From contig CM055189.1 in the NCBI GenBank assembly GCA_029224185.1, positions 1,635,987 to 1,699,986 of the forward strand: a stretch of 64,000 bases of DNA. Direction: 5' to 3'. The stretch is from Karalla daura. Lineage: Eukaryota > Chordata > Actinopteri > Chaetodontiformes > Leiognathidae. Shown piece after piece: positions 13,309 through 45,914 of this stretch. The position numbers were made by a program, and so were the translations under genes. Positions within the stretch are counted from its first letter, which is position 1, and each line of letters starts with the position of its first letter. The notes below the pieces were generated by a model, which did no database searches, was not told where the DNA came from, and was given only the letters and a program-made list of their open reading frames with translations.

Positions 13309-15530
13309 GAAACAGACCTCAGCAGAGCCTGAGACATCACTGGGTACCAAGTGTTTTAGATGATGGATGGATGGATGGATAGATGGATGGATGGATGGAC
13401 AGATAAGACTGACAAATTCTATTTGTCTAATTCTAATTCTTAGATGTATGACACATCACAGTTTGTGAAATACACTATATTTAACTTAAATTTGATATAT
13501 TTAACTTGAAAAAGTTGTTTTTGCTCTGTCAGTAAATCAAAAGTTCAGTCTTCACAAGTTTGTTTCTTAGTTCTAGGTGTGCTTTACTCCTAAAGTTTAC
13601 TCGACTTAGTTTTTACATGTTTTGTGTGTGTTGACTAGGACAGATTTTACAGAGTGAGCGTGTGGACTAGAGAGCTGTCCAGGGTGTCCTCCACACCTCC
13701 ATCTTCTGCCTGAACTAGAGAGAGACTCCCTCAGAGGGTGAGATGCTGAATGGATGGACGGATGAACACAGCTGAAACATACACACAGTTCAGATAGACT
13801 CTAGAGGCGTGTGTGTGCGTGTCTGTGTGTGTGTGTGGCTGTACACAGCAGCTCCCCCTTTGTGTTTACAAAGCACGGAGATAACAGATGAATGAATGAG
13901 CTGGACGGCTGAGAACCTTCTCTAGATGTTCTGGATGCTCAGAGACCACCAGATGTTTCCACATGTGATGCTCGAGGTGCACGTGGGGCTCAGGACCTCA
14001 CCTGTCTGCGTCCTGCTCAGGTCCAGCGGTGCTGGCCATGTCCACCAGGCTCCCTGCGGAGGACACCGAGTAGGTCACCGAGGGCCTCTTGTCCAGCAGG
14101 TGGTTGGAGCCGCTGCAGCTCTTGGTCCGGAACAGTTTGCTGAGGCGGATCTTTAACGAACCCTTCTTGGACTTTCCCGGGAGTTTGAGCGTCTTGTCCC
14201 CGCCGGCCGCGGTCCACCCGGTGGGGGTCCGGGGCCTCCTCCGGGGGGTGGACGCCTGGCTGGGGTTGGGACTGGCGGCCCAGGGAGAGCTCTGGGCCGG
14301 GGGGGTGGGGGAGGACTCCACACACACCTGTCCTCCCCCCGCAGCCTCGGCGCCCTCCACCTGGAAGCCGCTGATGGAGAACGCTCCGGACATCTTCTCC
14401 ACGATCTCCCGTTTCCGGTGCAGCAGAAAGTCGCGTCTCTCGGTCTCGTCCTCCGGGCACTCGTCCAGGCCCAGACCCGACACGTCTGCGCTGCCGAGCC
14501 CCTCCAGGACCAGCAGCGCGTCGCTGGTCTCGGTGGGGTCGTCCCCGGGCCCCGGGCCCCCCGGGCCCCCCGCACCCTGACACGGACACTGCGGGAGCTC
14601 CGCGGCCCGGAGCAGCATCTTGGGCACCGCGCCGACCCCCAGCTCCCCGAACCTGCGGGCCAGCTCCAGCACCGCGGCCCCCCCTTCCCCGGGGCCCCCG
14701 GGGCCGCAGCCCCACTTAGAGTCGATAACGGCGATAGGCCCCGGTCTGTCCGCCAGGGGGCTGAGCAGCGCGGCCCCGGGGGCCCCGGGCCCCTCCGGAG
14801 GATGCGCTCCCCACGTCCGTTCCCGCAGCTGCGGCTGCGGCTGCCGCTGCAGCGGCGGCGGCGGCGGCTGCTGCCGCTGCCCGCCCCCGGTGCCGCTGCC
14901 GACCCCCCCGGTGTGGTTGCCGCTGCCGCTGCCGCCGCCGCAGCCGCCGCTAGCGACCCCCCCGGTGGTGCTGGGGCCCGGGGCGGCGGTGGCGGAGGGG
15001 TTGTTGTTGTTGACAGCCGGGCCCAGGCCGAGCGCCGCGTCTCTGCCGCTGCCGCGGCTGAGCCGCTCGCCGCTCCGCATCATGTTGGAGAAGACGAGCA
15101 GCTGAGGCCGCAGCCCGGGGCCCGGCCCGAAATCAAAGCCGCGGGCCTCCACGGGGCCCTGCGGGGCCGCGGGCTGCGGCTGCGGCTGTGGAGGCGGAGG
15201 AGGCGGCGCGGACAGCGGGGCTCGGCCCTCCGGGCCCCCGGCGGCAGGTGCATCCGGGCCGCCGCCGCTTCCACCGCCTCCACCGCTGTCGCGACTCTGC
15301 CGCGGCGGCGCCGCGTCCGGGCCGGGATGCTCCGCCACCGGAGCTCGGCTGATGTCCAGACCCGGTTTGACGCCGCTGTGAGTCAGGACCTCCTTCCCCA
15401 GCCCCGACACCACCGCTCCCGGCGGCAGGTTCCCGTTCTCCGCGTCCAGTCGGTCCAGTCGGTCGTCCTCGGCCGCGGACACCAGGCGCATCAACACGAA
15501 GTCCGGAGACATTTCCTGCGTGTTGTTCAT
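2530..15530 (-). CDS. socs7: socs7, suppressor of cytokine signaling 7 (5' six exons; 3' end outside window)
   Basis: SOCS7 is an SH2/SOCS-box adaptor that binds phosphotyrosine partners in cytokine and insulin signalling and, by family knowledge, recruits an elongin-cullin ubiquitin ligase. Coding exons on the minus strand are 15530-14002, 10245-10178, 6556-6452, 5061-4927, 3481-3336 and 2698-2530. Phases match at every junction, giving 717 residues so far. Diagnostic blocks are [14 protein letters not shown] and [13 protein letters not shown] in exon 1, SAFSP in exon 2, GETVSL and a proline run in exon 3, ASLRELEK in exon 5, then the SH2 opening [19 protein letters not shown] and [14 protein letters not shown] with the phosphotyrosine-binding Arg. 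The rest of SH2 and the SOCS box were not found in 1-2529, so they lie beyond the left edge. The start ATG at 15530 has A at -3; a second in-frame Met is at 15512. Identification is very secure; the exact start is less so. Confidence 0.96.
2869..3325. repeat. (GGAT)n array filling socs7 intron 5
   Basis: A pure (GGAT)n block (2869-2985) followed by degenerate GATGGATGA-type copies up to 3325. It makes up most of the 637-bp intron between socs7 exons 5 and 6. Confidence 0.95.
3336..3481 (-). CDS. socs7: socs7 coding exon 5
   Basis: Encodes [12 protein letters not shown] through [13 protein letters not shown], the linker leading into the SH2 domain. The acceptor is cggtctag|ACGCC and the donor is GAGAAG|GTGAGT, ending on a whole codon. 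Confidence 0.92.
3551..3740 (-). mobile_element. family C dispersed repeat, inverted copy
   Basis: The reverse complement carries GGCATTTCTGA and AATGTTCCATAGCTTC-like segments shared with 18640-18830, 32860-33110 and 36110-36330. A diverged interspersed repeat of unknown class. Confidence 0.55.
4080..4250 (+). mobile_element. family B SINE-like dispersed repeat
   Basis: Contains CCTCCCACAGTCCA, ACATGCATGTTTAGG, a GACTGGAGACTCT block and an expanded (TG)n at 4161-4214. It shares order and sequence with 25255-25480 and, inverted, with 58540-59060. Confidence 0.65.
4855..5390. repeat. purine-rich (GGA/GAGGA)n tracts around socs7 exon 4
   Basis: Plus-strand purine tracts at about 4855-4918 and 5062-5390 flank socs7 exon 4. 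On the sense (minus) strand they are long polypyrimidine runs, the second directly upstream of the exon 4 acceptor. Confidence 0.9.
4927..5061 (-). CDS. socs7: socs7 coding exon 4
   Basis: Encodes [20 protein letters not shown] followed by a [11 protein letters not shown] run, matching the second proline-rich stretch of the family. The acceptor is ccctccag|ATGAC and the donor is AACG|GTAAGA. On the plus strand it sits between two purine-rich arrays. Confidence 0.92.
5678..5829. repeat. ~48-bp GC-rich minisatellite
   Basis: About 3.2 copies of a unit containing GGGGCGGGGCTAAGTCAGAGG and GGGCGTGGTTACATAGATGC, in socs7 intron 3. GC-box-like motifs (GGGGCGGGG) recur in each copy. Confidence 0.9.
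6452..6556 (-). CDS. socs7: socs7 coding exon 3
   Basis: Encodes the end of [17 protein letters not shown] followed by [16 protein letters not shown], the conserved proline-rich SH3-binding type segment. The acceptor is ctccctcag|GTGAG and the donor is TTAG|GTACTC. Length 105 bp, phase-preserving. Confidence 0.92.
   Translation of the reverse strand: MRLFLCWMWTFRGEGRTHRTPPRLPRLHAGVSVC
7188..7890. repeat. 33-bp minisatellite (CACGTACTGGTCTGAACCAG)
   Basis: About twenty copies of a 33-bp unit made of (GAG)n, GA(C/T)ACGTACTGGTCTGAACC and AGTG in socs7 intron 2. Because 33 is divisible by three, all frames without a stop stay open, creating spurious ORFs (plus-strand motif DTYWSEP). Some units are shortened or interrupted near 7750-7800. 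Confidence 0.97.
8033..8160. repeat. ACCAGACCTG minisatellite
   Basis: 5-10 bp repeats (CCTGACCAGA, CCTGACCTGA) about 130 bp long, 140 bp downstream of the 33-bp array. Confidence 0.95.
8161..9770. other. socs7 intron 2 sequence without recognised content
   Basis: Includes a short (CTC)n near 8465-8510 and AT-rich DNA at 8990-9700. No exon or conserved repeat recognised. Confidence 0.5.
9775..10160. repeat. degenerate (GGAT)n array
   Basis: GGATGGATGG and GGAGGGATGG variants immediately downstream (sense) of socs7 exon 2, ending about 15 bp from the exon 2 donor. Confidence 0.95.
10178..10245 (-). CDS. socs7: socs7 coding exon 2
   Basis: This 68-bp exon was too short to stand out as an ORF and was found by phase. 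It reads [17 protein letters not shown], matching the mammalian TRTQSAFSP segment. The donor is ACCG|GTGAGT and the acceptor is ctgcag|CC. The acceptor is preceded by a (GAT)n run instead of a good polypyrimidine tract. A second AG six bases further in would remove two residues in frame. Confidence 0.85.
10492..10830. repeat. GAGAGATGGAGGGA minisatellite
   Basis: Imperfect 16-34 bp units (GGAACAGGGGxxCAGAGAGA, TGGAGGGATGGAGG) in socs7 intron 1. Confidence 0.9.
11020..11076. repeat. GCTA-rich palindromic repeat
   Basis: AGCTAGCTAAGTT and TTAGCTAGC units, largely self-complementary. Confidence 0.8.
11430..11640 (+). mobile_element. family E dispersed repeat
   Basis: Shares TTATCTCCACC, AAACACAGAGAG and CAGCAAATCA blocks in the same order with 19880-20110. 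A diverged interspersed repeat of unknown class. Confidence 0.5.
11715..11789. repeat. (CA)n microsatellite
   Basis: A pure CA run of about 37 repeats in socs7 intron 1. Confidence 0.97.
11921..13113. other. socs7 intron 1, mostly unique
   Basis: Starts with (ATCC/ATAC)n at 11921-11982; the rest is unique AT-rich DNA. No exon seen on either strand. Confidence 0.5.
13114..13304. repeat. two (GT)n microsatellites
   Basis: (GT)n at 13114-13161 and 13229-13304, separated by 67 bp of unique sequence. A (GGAT)n run follows at 13360-13400. Confidence 0.95.
14002..15530 (-). CDS. socs7: socs7 coding exon 1
   Basis: Encodes residues 1-509 plus two bases of codon 510. The exon is very GC-rich and low-complexity (Gly, Pro and Gln runs), with conserved islands [14 protein letters not shown] and a basic [16 protein letters not shown] block near its end. 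The donor reads CAG|GTGAGG. It is longer than I recall for the mammalian equivalent because of Gly/Pro/Gln-rich insertions. Confidence 0.93.
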
Positions 15531-15800
15531 CGTGGATCCTCGGGGTCTCGAAGAGGAGGGAGGGAGAAAGACGAGGCTTCACATCGTCCCCGACACGGAG
15601 CTCCTGGTCCCTGTGATGAACAGAGGGCCCCTCCGCAGGCTCCGCACGCTGCTCCGGTTCGGCGGGTTCCAGGGGATCAGACTCGGTGCAGACTCACGGA
15701 CCGATGTTCGCATCCTCCTCTGCGGGGACACCGCGCAGCATCCGCCGGTCAGGAGGAGCCCCGGCTCAGACATGAGGAGGAGGAGAGGAGGCTCCGCTCA
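14080..15800. promoter_or_regulatory. CpG-rich island over socs7 exon 1
   Basis: Dense CG dinucleotides span the first socs7 exon and about 270 bp upstream of the start codon, in sharp contrast with the AT-neutral surroundings. This is typical of a CpG-island promoter. Boundaries are by eye. Confidence 0.6.
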
Positions 15801-15824
15801 CTGACCGAGGAGTCTGCTCCCTGT

Positions 15825-16912
15825 GCCAGCCAGGCCCCACCCGCTCCTGCTCCCCCTCCTCCTCCTCCCCCCTTCCTCATCCTCAGCCTCCCCCTCCCCC
15901 CTCCCTCCATCCTCCCTCCATCACCCTCCTCCTCCTCTTTCCCTCTCATTCTCCTCCTCTTTTCCTGTTTTGCTCTCCTCCTTTTCAGCTTCTTTTCTTG
16001 TCCTGCTCCTCCTCTTGTTCTTTCTTTCTCCTCCATCCTCCCTCCATCACCCTCCTCTTTCCCTCTCATTCTCCTCTTCTTTTCCTATTTTGCTCTCCTC
16101 CTTTTCATCTTTTCCTGTTCTCATCCTCCTGGTTCTTTCTTTCTCCTCTATCCTCCCTCTAGTGGTCTCCTCTTTTCCTCTCTTCTTTCAATCTTCTCTT
16201 TCCTCTCTTCTTCTCATCCATCCTCCCTCCAGCAATCTGTTCTTCCTCCCATTCTTCTCTTTGCATTTTCTCCTTTCTTCCTTCTCTTCCTAAATTCTCC
16301 CTCCATCAATCTGTTCTTCCTTCCATTCTCCTCTTCTCTTCCAGTCCTCTACCTCCTCTTTTCCTCACTCATCCTCCCTCCATTCCTCTCCTATTCCCCC
16401 TTCCCATTTCTCCCCTCCTCCTTCATCCTTCATCCTCACTTGGTTCCTCTCCTTCTCTTCTCCTCCTTCCTTTATCACTCCTTTTTTCATCAGCTCTTCT
16501 ATTCCTCCATCCTCCTCCTTTACTCTCCTCTGTCTCCACCATCCCTCCATCACTCTCCTCTTCTCTCCTACTCTTTCTCTTCCTTATCTATCCCTCCTTA
16601 TTCACTTCCTCATCCTCCTCCACCCTCCCTCCATCACTCTCCTCCTCTTTTCCCTCTTTTGTTCTCTTCCTTTTCCTAGCCTCTACCTCTCCTCTTTCCT
16701 CCCTCCATCACTCCGATCTCCTCTCCTCAGCTTTTTTCTCACCTCCTCTTTTCTTCTCCTTTTCTTATCATCTACCCTCTCCCATCCCTCCTCTCCTTTT
16801 CACCCTCTTCTCCTCCTCTCCTGCCTATCCTCCCTCCATCCCTCTGCTCCATCCTTTCATCCCTCTCCTCCTCCTCCTCCTCCTCCTCCTCCTCCTCCTC
16901 CTCCTCCTCCCT
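15825..16912. repeat. 1.1-kb polypyrimidine tract upstream of socs7
   Basis: The plus strand is almost uninterrupted C/T (CTCCTC, TCCCTCCATC, TTTTCC motifs) for about 1.09 kb, ending in (CTC)n at 16866-16910. It begins about 300 bp upstream of the socs7 start codon, in the 5' flank. Such purine/pyrimidine mirror-rich DNA can form triplex (H-DNA). Confidence 0.95.
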
Positions 16913-18639
16913 ATAACAGCACTTTATGAGCCCTGATGATGAGCTCTATAAATTAAATCTGTGGTTTTACCACCTCCCTGTTACCTGATTCAGCCCCAAG
17001 CAGCTGATCTCTGTTGTTCTTTTTTCTTTTTTCTTTTTTTTTGCTGTTAAATCCAGAGACAAAGAGCTGATAACAAACTCCAGAGCTGCTCGGGTGTTTT
17101 GCGTTAGATCAGTTTCTGTACTGCTCGTGCACATGTCACAGGTTCAAGGCCACGAGATGCAGATTACATCCAACCAGAAACCGCTCAGCGAGGATAAACA
17201 GAATGACGTTTTCAAAGGTGCAGGAAAATTATATGGTGTGAAAGAAATGTGAATACTGTCTGTACTATACAGTACTGCAGATATAAATATCTAGTATACA
17301 CAGTCTGATTCACAGACAATCCCCAGCCTATATGATGATGTATATTACAGCAAGTAGGGTATATATAACATACAATAGTGCAATGATTTATGGCGATATT
17401 TACTCAGCTTCTGATCATTCTAGGTCTGCAGTTCAGGAAGATCCTAAAGTTTCTTCAGGTGACAGTCTTTTCTAATCTATTAAAAAGTTAATGACTGTAA
17501 CTGAAATTACATGACAAAAAATATGAATAAGTGCTGCGCTTATATGTACAAAAATGACAAGAGCAAACTGTTGATTCTTGCTTTGCTATCTAGTTAGCTA
17601 GTGAGCTAGCGAGATCTGTAGATAGATAGATAGATAGATAGATAGAGCAAGAGAGAGAGTTGTTTGTTAACTAATTAGTAAGCTAACTAGATAGCTAACA
17701 AATGTTTTGCTAGGTAGCTAGCAAGCTAGCTACATGGATTAGGTAGATAAACAACTTTATACTGCTACAACAATATATTTGAGAAGGAAAGTGGTGAATT
17801 ATCAACTTGAAGTGGTTTCCTGTGAATTAAGAAACAAAGTGTGAAACTGTTATGGGGACATGTTATGGGTCCTGTTTCTGTCCAGGTTTCCTCCCTGTCT
17901 TCATTGTGTGTGTGCTGGAGCTCCTGCAGTCCAGGGACCAACCTGGACCGTGATGGATGGATGGATGGATTCTAACACATTTTGCAGCACTTTTTGATTT
18001 GCCCCCTGTGGCGTTAGTACTCCCGGCAGTACTGTCTGACACCACCTGGTGTAATTTGCTCGGAGCAGTTTTATAGCTGACGTTTAATGAGCTTCTCTCT
18101 GGCTCCGTCCCAGCTCTCTCACAGAGTTAACAACAACTTTATGAAGTCCTCCGAGTCCTGGTCCTCCACCTCCGTCAGGGCAGGGAACCACAGCCTGGTA
18201 CCCAGTTAGCTACTCCCTCCACACAGGAGGCTCTGGGTCTGTATCTGTACTCTGAAGTGAATGGTCTGTGTCCATCTACAGCATCACTGGGTGAAGTCCC
18301 CTCTAATTCATCTTCTCTTGTTAAATGGAAACCGGCCATCACAGTGATCGCTCTGTGGACATTTTATCGTCCCTGCAGGTGGGAGAGAACCTTTACAGGA
18401 AGCCTTTACAATTTACAATCTGCACATCACTTCAAAACCTTGTACTGCTCACAGAATTTATAGCAGAAAAAAACAGTCCGGACCAAAGACGTACGTAATG
18501 CTGCTACAAAACAAAAAACAGGCAGATCTTCCCAGAGACAGAGCGATAGCAGCGTCTCTCCCCTCCAGAACAAAGAATGTGGCCAGGACAGGACTGTGAC
18601 TGCTGCAGTTATAGGTGGAGAACAAATGTAAAACCAGGT

Positions 18640-18830
18640 GACCGGTCACGTGTTGATGGGCAGGTGAGACGGCCAATCAGAGAACAGCCTACATGTGGTT
18701 GCCAGATGAGCATGAAATGGTGCCAAATATGGGCAGAAATCGATGCTGCTAAATTGTAAAATACAAAAGGGCTGTAAAAACATTTCCAACATTGAAACCA
18801 ATGTTCCATAGCTTCCATGTTCACACCCCC
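18640..18830 (+). mobile_element. family C dispersed repeat
   Basis: Contains GCCAATCAGAGA, GTGGTTGCCAG and AGCATGAAA in the same order as copies at 32860-33110 and 36110-36330. Confidence 0.65.
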
Positions 18831-19279
18831 ACCAGGAGAAATAAGAAAGAACTGAATTTGGAAAGAAGACTTTTAGATCTTCAGATTAACTTGCAACCTT
18901 GACTGAACCTAAAGCTTTGGTGGTAACTCTGGACTGTCTCGTCTCTATGTCCGCTCTGACAGACGTGTCCCTCCATGACACCTGTCCCTCAGGTGACCCT
19001 GGTCTGACACGGTCACGTCCCTCCTGTTAGTTCCTGTCGTCTGTTTCCCTCCTCTGTTCGTCTAATCCATGTAAACACACTGGGAACTGCTTCTGTCTCT
19101 GTCCATGGGTCACATGGGGACAGGTCAACCAGATGGATCTGTCCAACCTCCCAGAGACATCTCCACTCCCAGACCTACAGATTATGGACACTGAGGTTCA
19201 GAAAATACATTAATATTTACACTGCATGCCATAAACTGTCACATGCAAACGGTTAAAGCAGATTTTACGTGGTATCTCG

Positions 19280-19330
<51 letters not shown>

Positions 19331-19879
19331 AGGAGCACGGATTGAAAAGCACTCAGGATAAACACATCATCATATAGATGTAATCCATAAACAAATCATC
19401 CTGCAGAGGAAGAGATGTCAGGAGATCACACGTGTACTGACATGTACAGACACATGCTCAACATGATGCTTTATTTAATTTTAAAGATAATATTTTTGCT
19501 CTTTTGTGGAATTACTTTCCCAGCGTGTACTGCCGACCTGCACATACTGAACTGTACACACATGAGAGCAATGCATTCACTGACCGTTTGTGATATCCAT
19601 GTTAACAACCTGACTGTCTGTTTTCATTTTTACCTCATGTCACGTCCAATTTTCTGATCTGACTGCAACAACTAGTAAATTAGTTGACTAATGATATAAC
19701 TGATATTTTATAAGTGGTAAGTATTTATTTGGGCATTTACAAAGATGCACGGGTAAGTTTTCTCTTCTCTCCTTCTGAAGTGTGAATGCTGTCTGGTTTC
19801 CTTTAGTCACAACAGTCTCTGAGATGTGACTTGAACAAGGTGTTTGCGAACTTCACAACATTTCTTCAGTATTTTCTGA

Positions 19880-20110
19880 CATTTCATCATCGCGACGTCT
19901 TTATTGATGGATGAATAGAGACAATGACCTCAGAGTGTTGTTTTTGACTCGGGTAAACCTCAGTAAGACACAGCTCCTTATCTCCACCGTTCCATAGACT
20001 GAAACACAGAGAGCAAAATGTAAATATCCAAATGTTTGTTTTACAGCTCAAATCTGCAGCTAAGTAACAGCATGACACATTTTAGCAAATCACCTTCAAC
20101 ATCTCGACTT
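19880..20110 (+). mobile_element. family E dispersed repeat
   Basis: Second copy of the repeat at 11430-11640, sharing TTATCTCCACC, AAACACAGAGAG and AGCAAATCA in order. Confidence 0.5.
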
Positions 20111-20517
20111 CAATAGATATATATATATATGTACATCTTAAACATGTTGTTTTCATTGATTTTGTTGTCACTGACATCATCTGAATTTCTTCCCCTAACA
20201 TCTAAATATAAATTTGAATATAACACGTGTAGCTGCTGTGTGTGTACGCTGTCTGATCCAGGTCTGCGTGCTCAGGTCGAGGTGATGCTCTTATTGTGGT
20301 GAGGAGCAGACCGATGCTTTGTGCCTGGGCACGCGAGCAGCTTCTTTGTTGTAGCGCCCCCTGGTGGAGAGCAGCAGCGCAGCTCCGCCTCGGCCCCTCA
20401 CACACAGGCCGGCAGGGGGCGCTGCAGGCCGCCTGAGGACAGGAGGCTGCAGAAGAACACGGATAATGACGGCAGAGTGGATGAAGGGCCATTAATCCTC
20501 AGTCCGAGTGTGTATGA

Positions 20518-20568
<51 letters not shown>

Positions 20569-20868
20569 CCACAAGAGAAAAAGCAGTAATCAAACTAACA
20601 ACCCGCTCTGCAGAGCTAGAGGTCAGAGGTCAGCTGCACGCTGCATGAACATCACACTGCTGCTGTTTTATTATTATTATTATTATTGTTATTATTATTA
20701 TATATTGTTGTTGTTATTTGGCTTTGACAGAAACTTCATCTGGAGAAAAACATGGAGGTTTTGAAGTTTTGACTTTATTTCACTTGTCACACCTGCTTCA
20801 GTTTTCTCCGGTTTCTCCAGTATGTAATTGTGCTGATTTTTTTTCTCCTGTCTGTCTTCTAAAAGCTA

Positions 20869-20870
<2 letters not shown>

Positions 20871-20951
<81 letters not shown>
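20871..20951. repeat. (GT)n microsatellite
   Basis: A pure (GT)40 run in the intergenic region. Confidence 0.97.
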
Positions 20952-20952
<1 letters not shown>

Positions 20953-21565
20953 ATTAACAGCTGCACACACACAATTGAACAATTGAAGCCAATGAAAGAA
21001 GGTGATAGCTAATAATAATAGTAATAATAATTACCATCATGGCAAAAAGCCCTGATAATGTGACTTGGACGTGTCCTGCAGTCCTCTGGCAGGGGGCTGG
21101 AGTTCAGAGGTCAAAGGTCAGTGACCCTGACCAAACATGGGAACAGTGCAAAGGATCCTCTAGAGTTCCTGTTCAAAGAGAGAATCTGGAAGATTCCTCC
21201 AGATTTCAGCCTGTTAGGCTGAAATCTAATTAAGTTCATCTAAAGGAGCAAGATGTTGATGGTTGGTGGAGGGAGTGGGTCAAAAAAAGGAGAAAAAGAG
21301 GAGGAGGAGGAGGAGGAGGAGGAGGAGAAGGCTGCCAAATGTGCTGAGTTAATTTTTACAAGTGGCACCTGGTAAAGAGAAATAGTGAGGTACATGACTG
21401 AGCCCTAAAACTCAGTCCCGACTATGCTGATTAGCTCTGATTCATTCATTCATTCATTCATTCATTCATTCAACATATCAGTCCTGAGTTCCGCACATTG
21501 GAGAAAGCAGAAAACTGAGCGTGTGTCGGTGTGTGGGTGATGGCATCTTTTCTCTCACAGCTACA

Positions 21566-21785
21566 TCACACACACACATGCACACACGCACGCACATGGA
21601 CACACACACGCACATGGACACACACACACACACATACACACACGCATGCACACACATGCACATGTACATACACACGCAAACGCAAATGCACATACACACA
21701 AACACATGCACACGTGCATACACACACGCACGCACACACACATGCATACACACGCACACGCAAACGCATACACACACACACACAG
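21566..21785. repeat. degenerate (CA)n array
   Basis: CACACGCA, CACATGCA and CGCAAACGCA variants over about 220 bp. Confidence 0.95.
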
Positions 21786-22273
21786 CCCTATTGTGTTCCT
21801 GGGGCTCGACTGCAGCAGCACCTCCGCTCTGCTCTGCGGTGAAGTCACAGGGTGGGAGGTGTGTGTGTGTAATGTATATTATGTGTGTGCTTGTGTGTAT
21901 GTGTGAGAGGGGGGGCGTGGGGGGGGCATGGGTTCTAAGAAACCGGTTGCCATGGCCACCAAAACAAGGATTCTTGCCTTGCATCACTCCTCCCTGTGAA
22001 CATGCTTCATTTCACCTCCCTCTCTCTCTCTCTCTCTTTCTTCCTTTTTTCTCACGCTTCTCATGCAGCATGTCTGGAGTGCACACACACACATACACAC
22101 ACACACACACACATGCATGAAGACATGTTGAACATGCACACACACACACCATTTCAGGGAATTCCCTGACACTGCAGAAACCTGTAACATTCAGATCTCC
22201 ACTTGTTTCAGTATCTGCAGTGTGACCTCCATCACTGCGTGTGTGTGTGTGTGTGTGAGTGTGTGTGTGTGTG

Positions 22274-22347
<74 letters not shown>

Positions 22348-23278
22348 GGTCTGTAAGTGAGGGGTTAATCCATCCATCCATCAAGCAGGGGGATTCTTGA
22401 TGGACGCCCAAATGCAGCAGAGCTTAACATCATCCTCTACTCTATGAACACACACACACACATTCACAAACATACACACACACACACAACAGATGTACCA
22501 CTCTCATCACCTCTCAGCACTGGTGAGAGCCCGCTCTCTCCCCCCTCCTCCCACAGAGGAGGGGGGAGGGAGGAGGTGCTGGAGAGTTACTTTTAAAATG
22601 TACTCCACTACAGATTACAAAATACATGTCATTTACATTACAGTTACTCAGTGTAGTCATTCTGGTCTGTCTGTACTTCGATTAAAGTACTAGTTATCAT
22701 ATGATACAGACATTAGAGACTTTTTCAGTCTGGTCCCTTACTTTACCAGGATCACATTTATGATCTTTTATTTTTGTAACTTTTTTGATCCACACATCTG
22801 CTCAAACTCTCTTTTTACATAGAGCCTCTTTCTTTCTTCTCTCCTCTTTCTACTGTAGTTGTTTTCTCATCCTCTATCTTGTGTATTATCTGCTCAATGT
22901 TTCTGTTGCTTCATGCTTTCATTGCCTCTGTTTTTATTGAGTGTACCTTTTCATTGGACTTTGTGAATTTTATGTGCTGTGCAGAATATGGAATTTAGGG
23001 GCTGAGATATTGGACTTTTTGCAGAACAACTTTGGGTGTGATTCTTAATGGTCCATCTGTTTCTCTCCATCATCTCTGGCAACTGAGATGTGATGAACCC
23101 CAGCTTTTAAAACTGATGCTTATAAATCATCATTATATGACACAGTTCAGACACTGATGAGTGCATAAATTCAAAAGCTAGAGCTGCTAGAAACAGAAAC
23201 GTTTATTTGGTAGATTAAGTTTAGTTAGAATCAGGCACAAAAATGTATTTAGTTGTTGCCCAGTGCCTATGATTATTA

Positions 23279-23314
23279 TCATGATGATGATGATGATGAT
23301 GACGATTATTATTA

Positions 23315-23393
<79 letters not shown>
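23279..23393. repeat. (ATG)n-(ATT)n compound microsatellite
   Basis: A short (ATG)n followed by about 30 ATT repeats, roughly 660 bp upstream of the gpr179 start. Confidence 0.97.
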
Positions 23394-24048
23394 CCCCACC
23401 ACATTTGTTATTACTATTGTTTTCGTTATTATTATTGTAACTGTGTAACTGTAACTGATACAGTTACTCTTGCTTTTCATGTTTGCTCGTTGCATGTATT
23501 ACTCTCCATCACCGGGGAGGAGGGAGAGCCAGGGAGGGAGGGAGGAGGAGAGGAGGGGAGGAGAGGAGGGAGGGAGGCTGGAGGAGAGTCAGTATCCTCT
23601 GTCAGATGAGCTGGAGGCTCTGAGGAGCAACAGATCGCGGAGCGGCACAAGACGTTGAGAAGAAGAGGAGCGGACCCGCCGCCTCCGTCCTCTCCGCCCT
23701 TCACCTGACTCCGAGGATCTCCCCCCTTAACTTTGAGGCTTCCCCTCCTCCTGCTCCTCCTCCTGCTCCTGCTTGGCGCAGACACCGGGGGGGATGCGGG
23801 CGCCGCTGCCGCAGAGCCGCGGACACCTGCCGCTGCCGCTGCCGCGAACATGAGGCGCAAAGTCCCGCGCTCCGCAAACATGTGACGTCCTGGACAGACC
23901 TGGAAGACAGACAGGCAGACAGACAGGCAGACGGTGCTGCAGGTGTGTGACCTCCAGCCACCTCCTCCTCCTCCCTCCACTTCTTCCTCCTCCCTCCACC
24001 TCCACCCCTCTCCTCCTCTTCCTCCTCCTCCCCCTCCTCCTCCTCAGG

Positions 24049-45914
<21,866 letters not shown>

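Larger units (their letters stand above)
16913..24048. other. socs7-gpr179 intergenic region
   Basis: No gene recognised. It holds (GATA)n 17617-17646, (GT)n 19281-19329, 20521-20567 and 20871-20951, (TTA)n 20667-20702, (GGA)n 21298-21328, (ATTC)n 21441-21470, CA-rich 21566-21785, GT/GA 22230-22347, (ATT)n 23279-23393, and copies of dispersed families C and E. The last 550 bp before gpr179 are purine- then CT-rich. Confidence 0.7.

Noticed and set aside
14418..16679. A 753-codon open frame on the plus strand opposite socs7 exon 1 running into the CT tract
   Set aside because: It is antisense to a well-supported GC-rich exon and then reads the pyrimidine tract as Ser/Leu/Pro/Phe low complexity. 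No homology and no splice logic.
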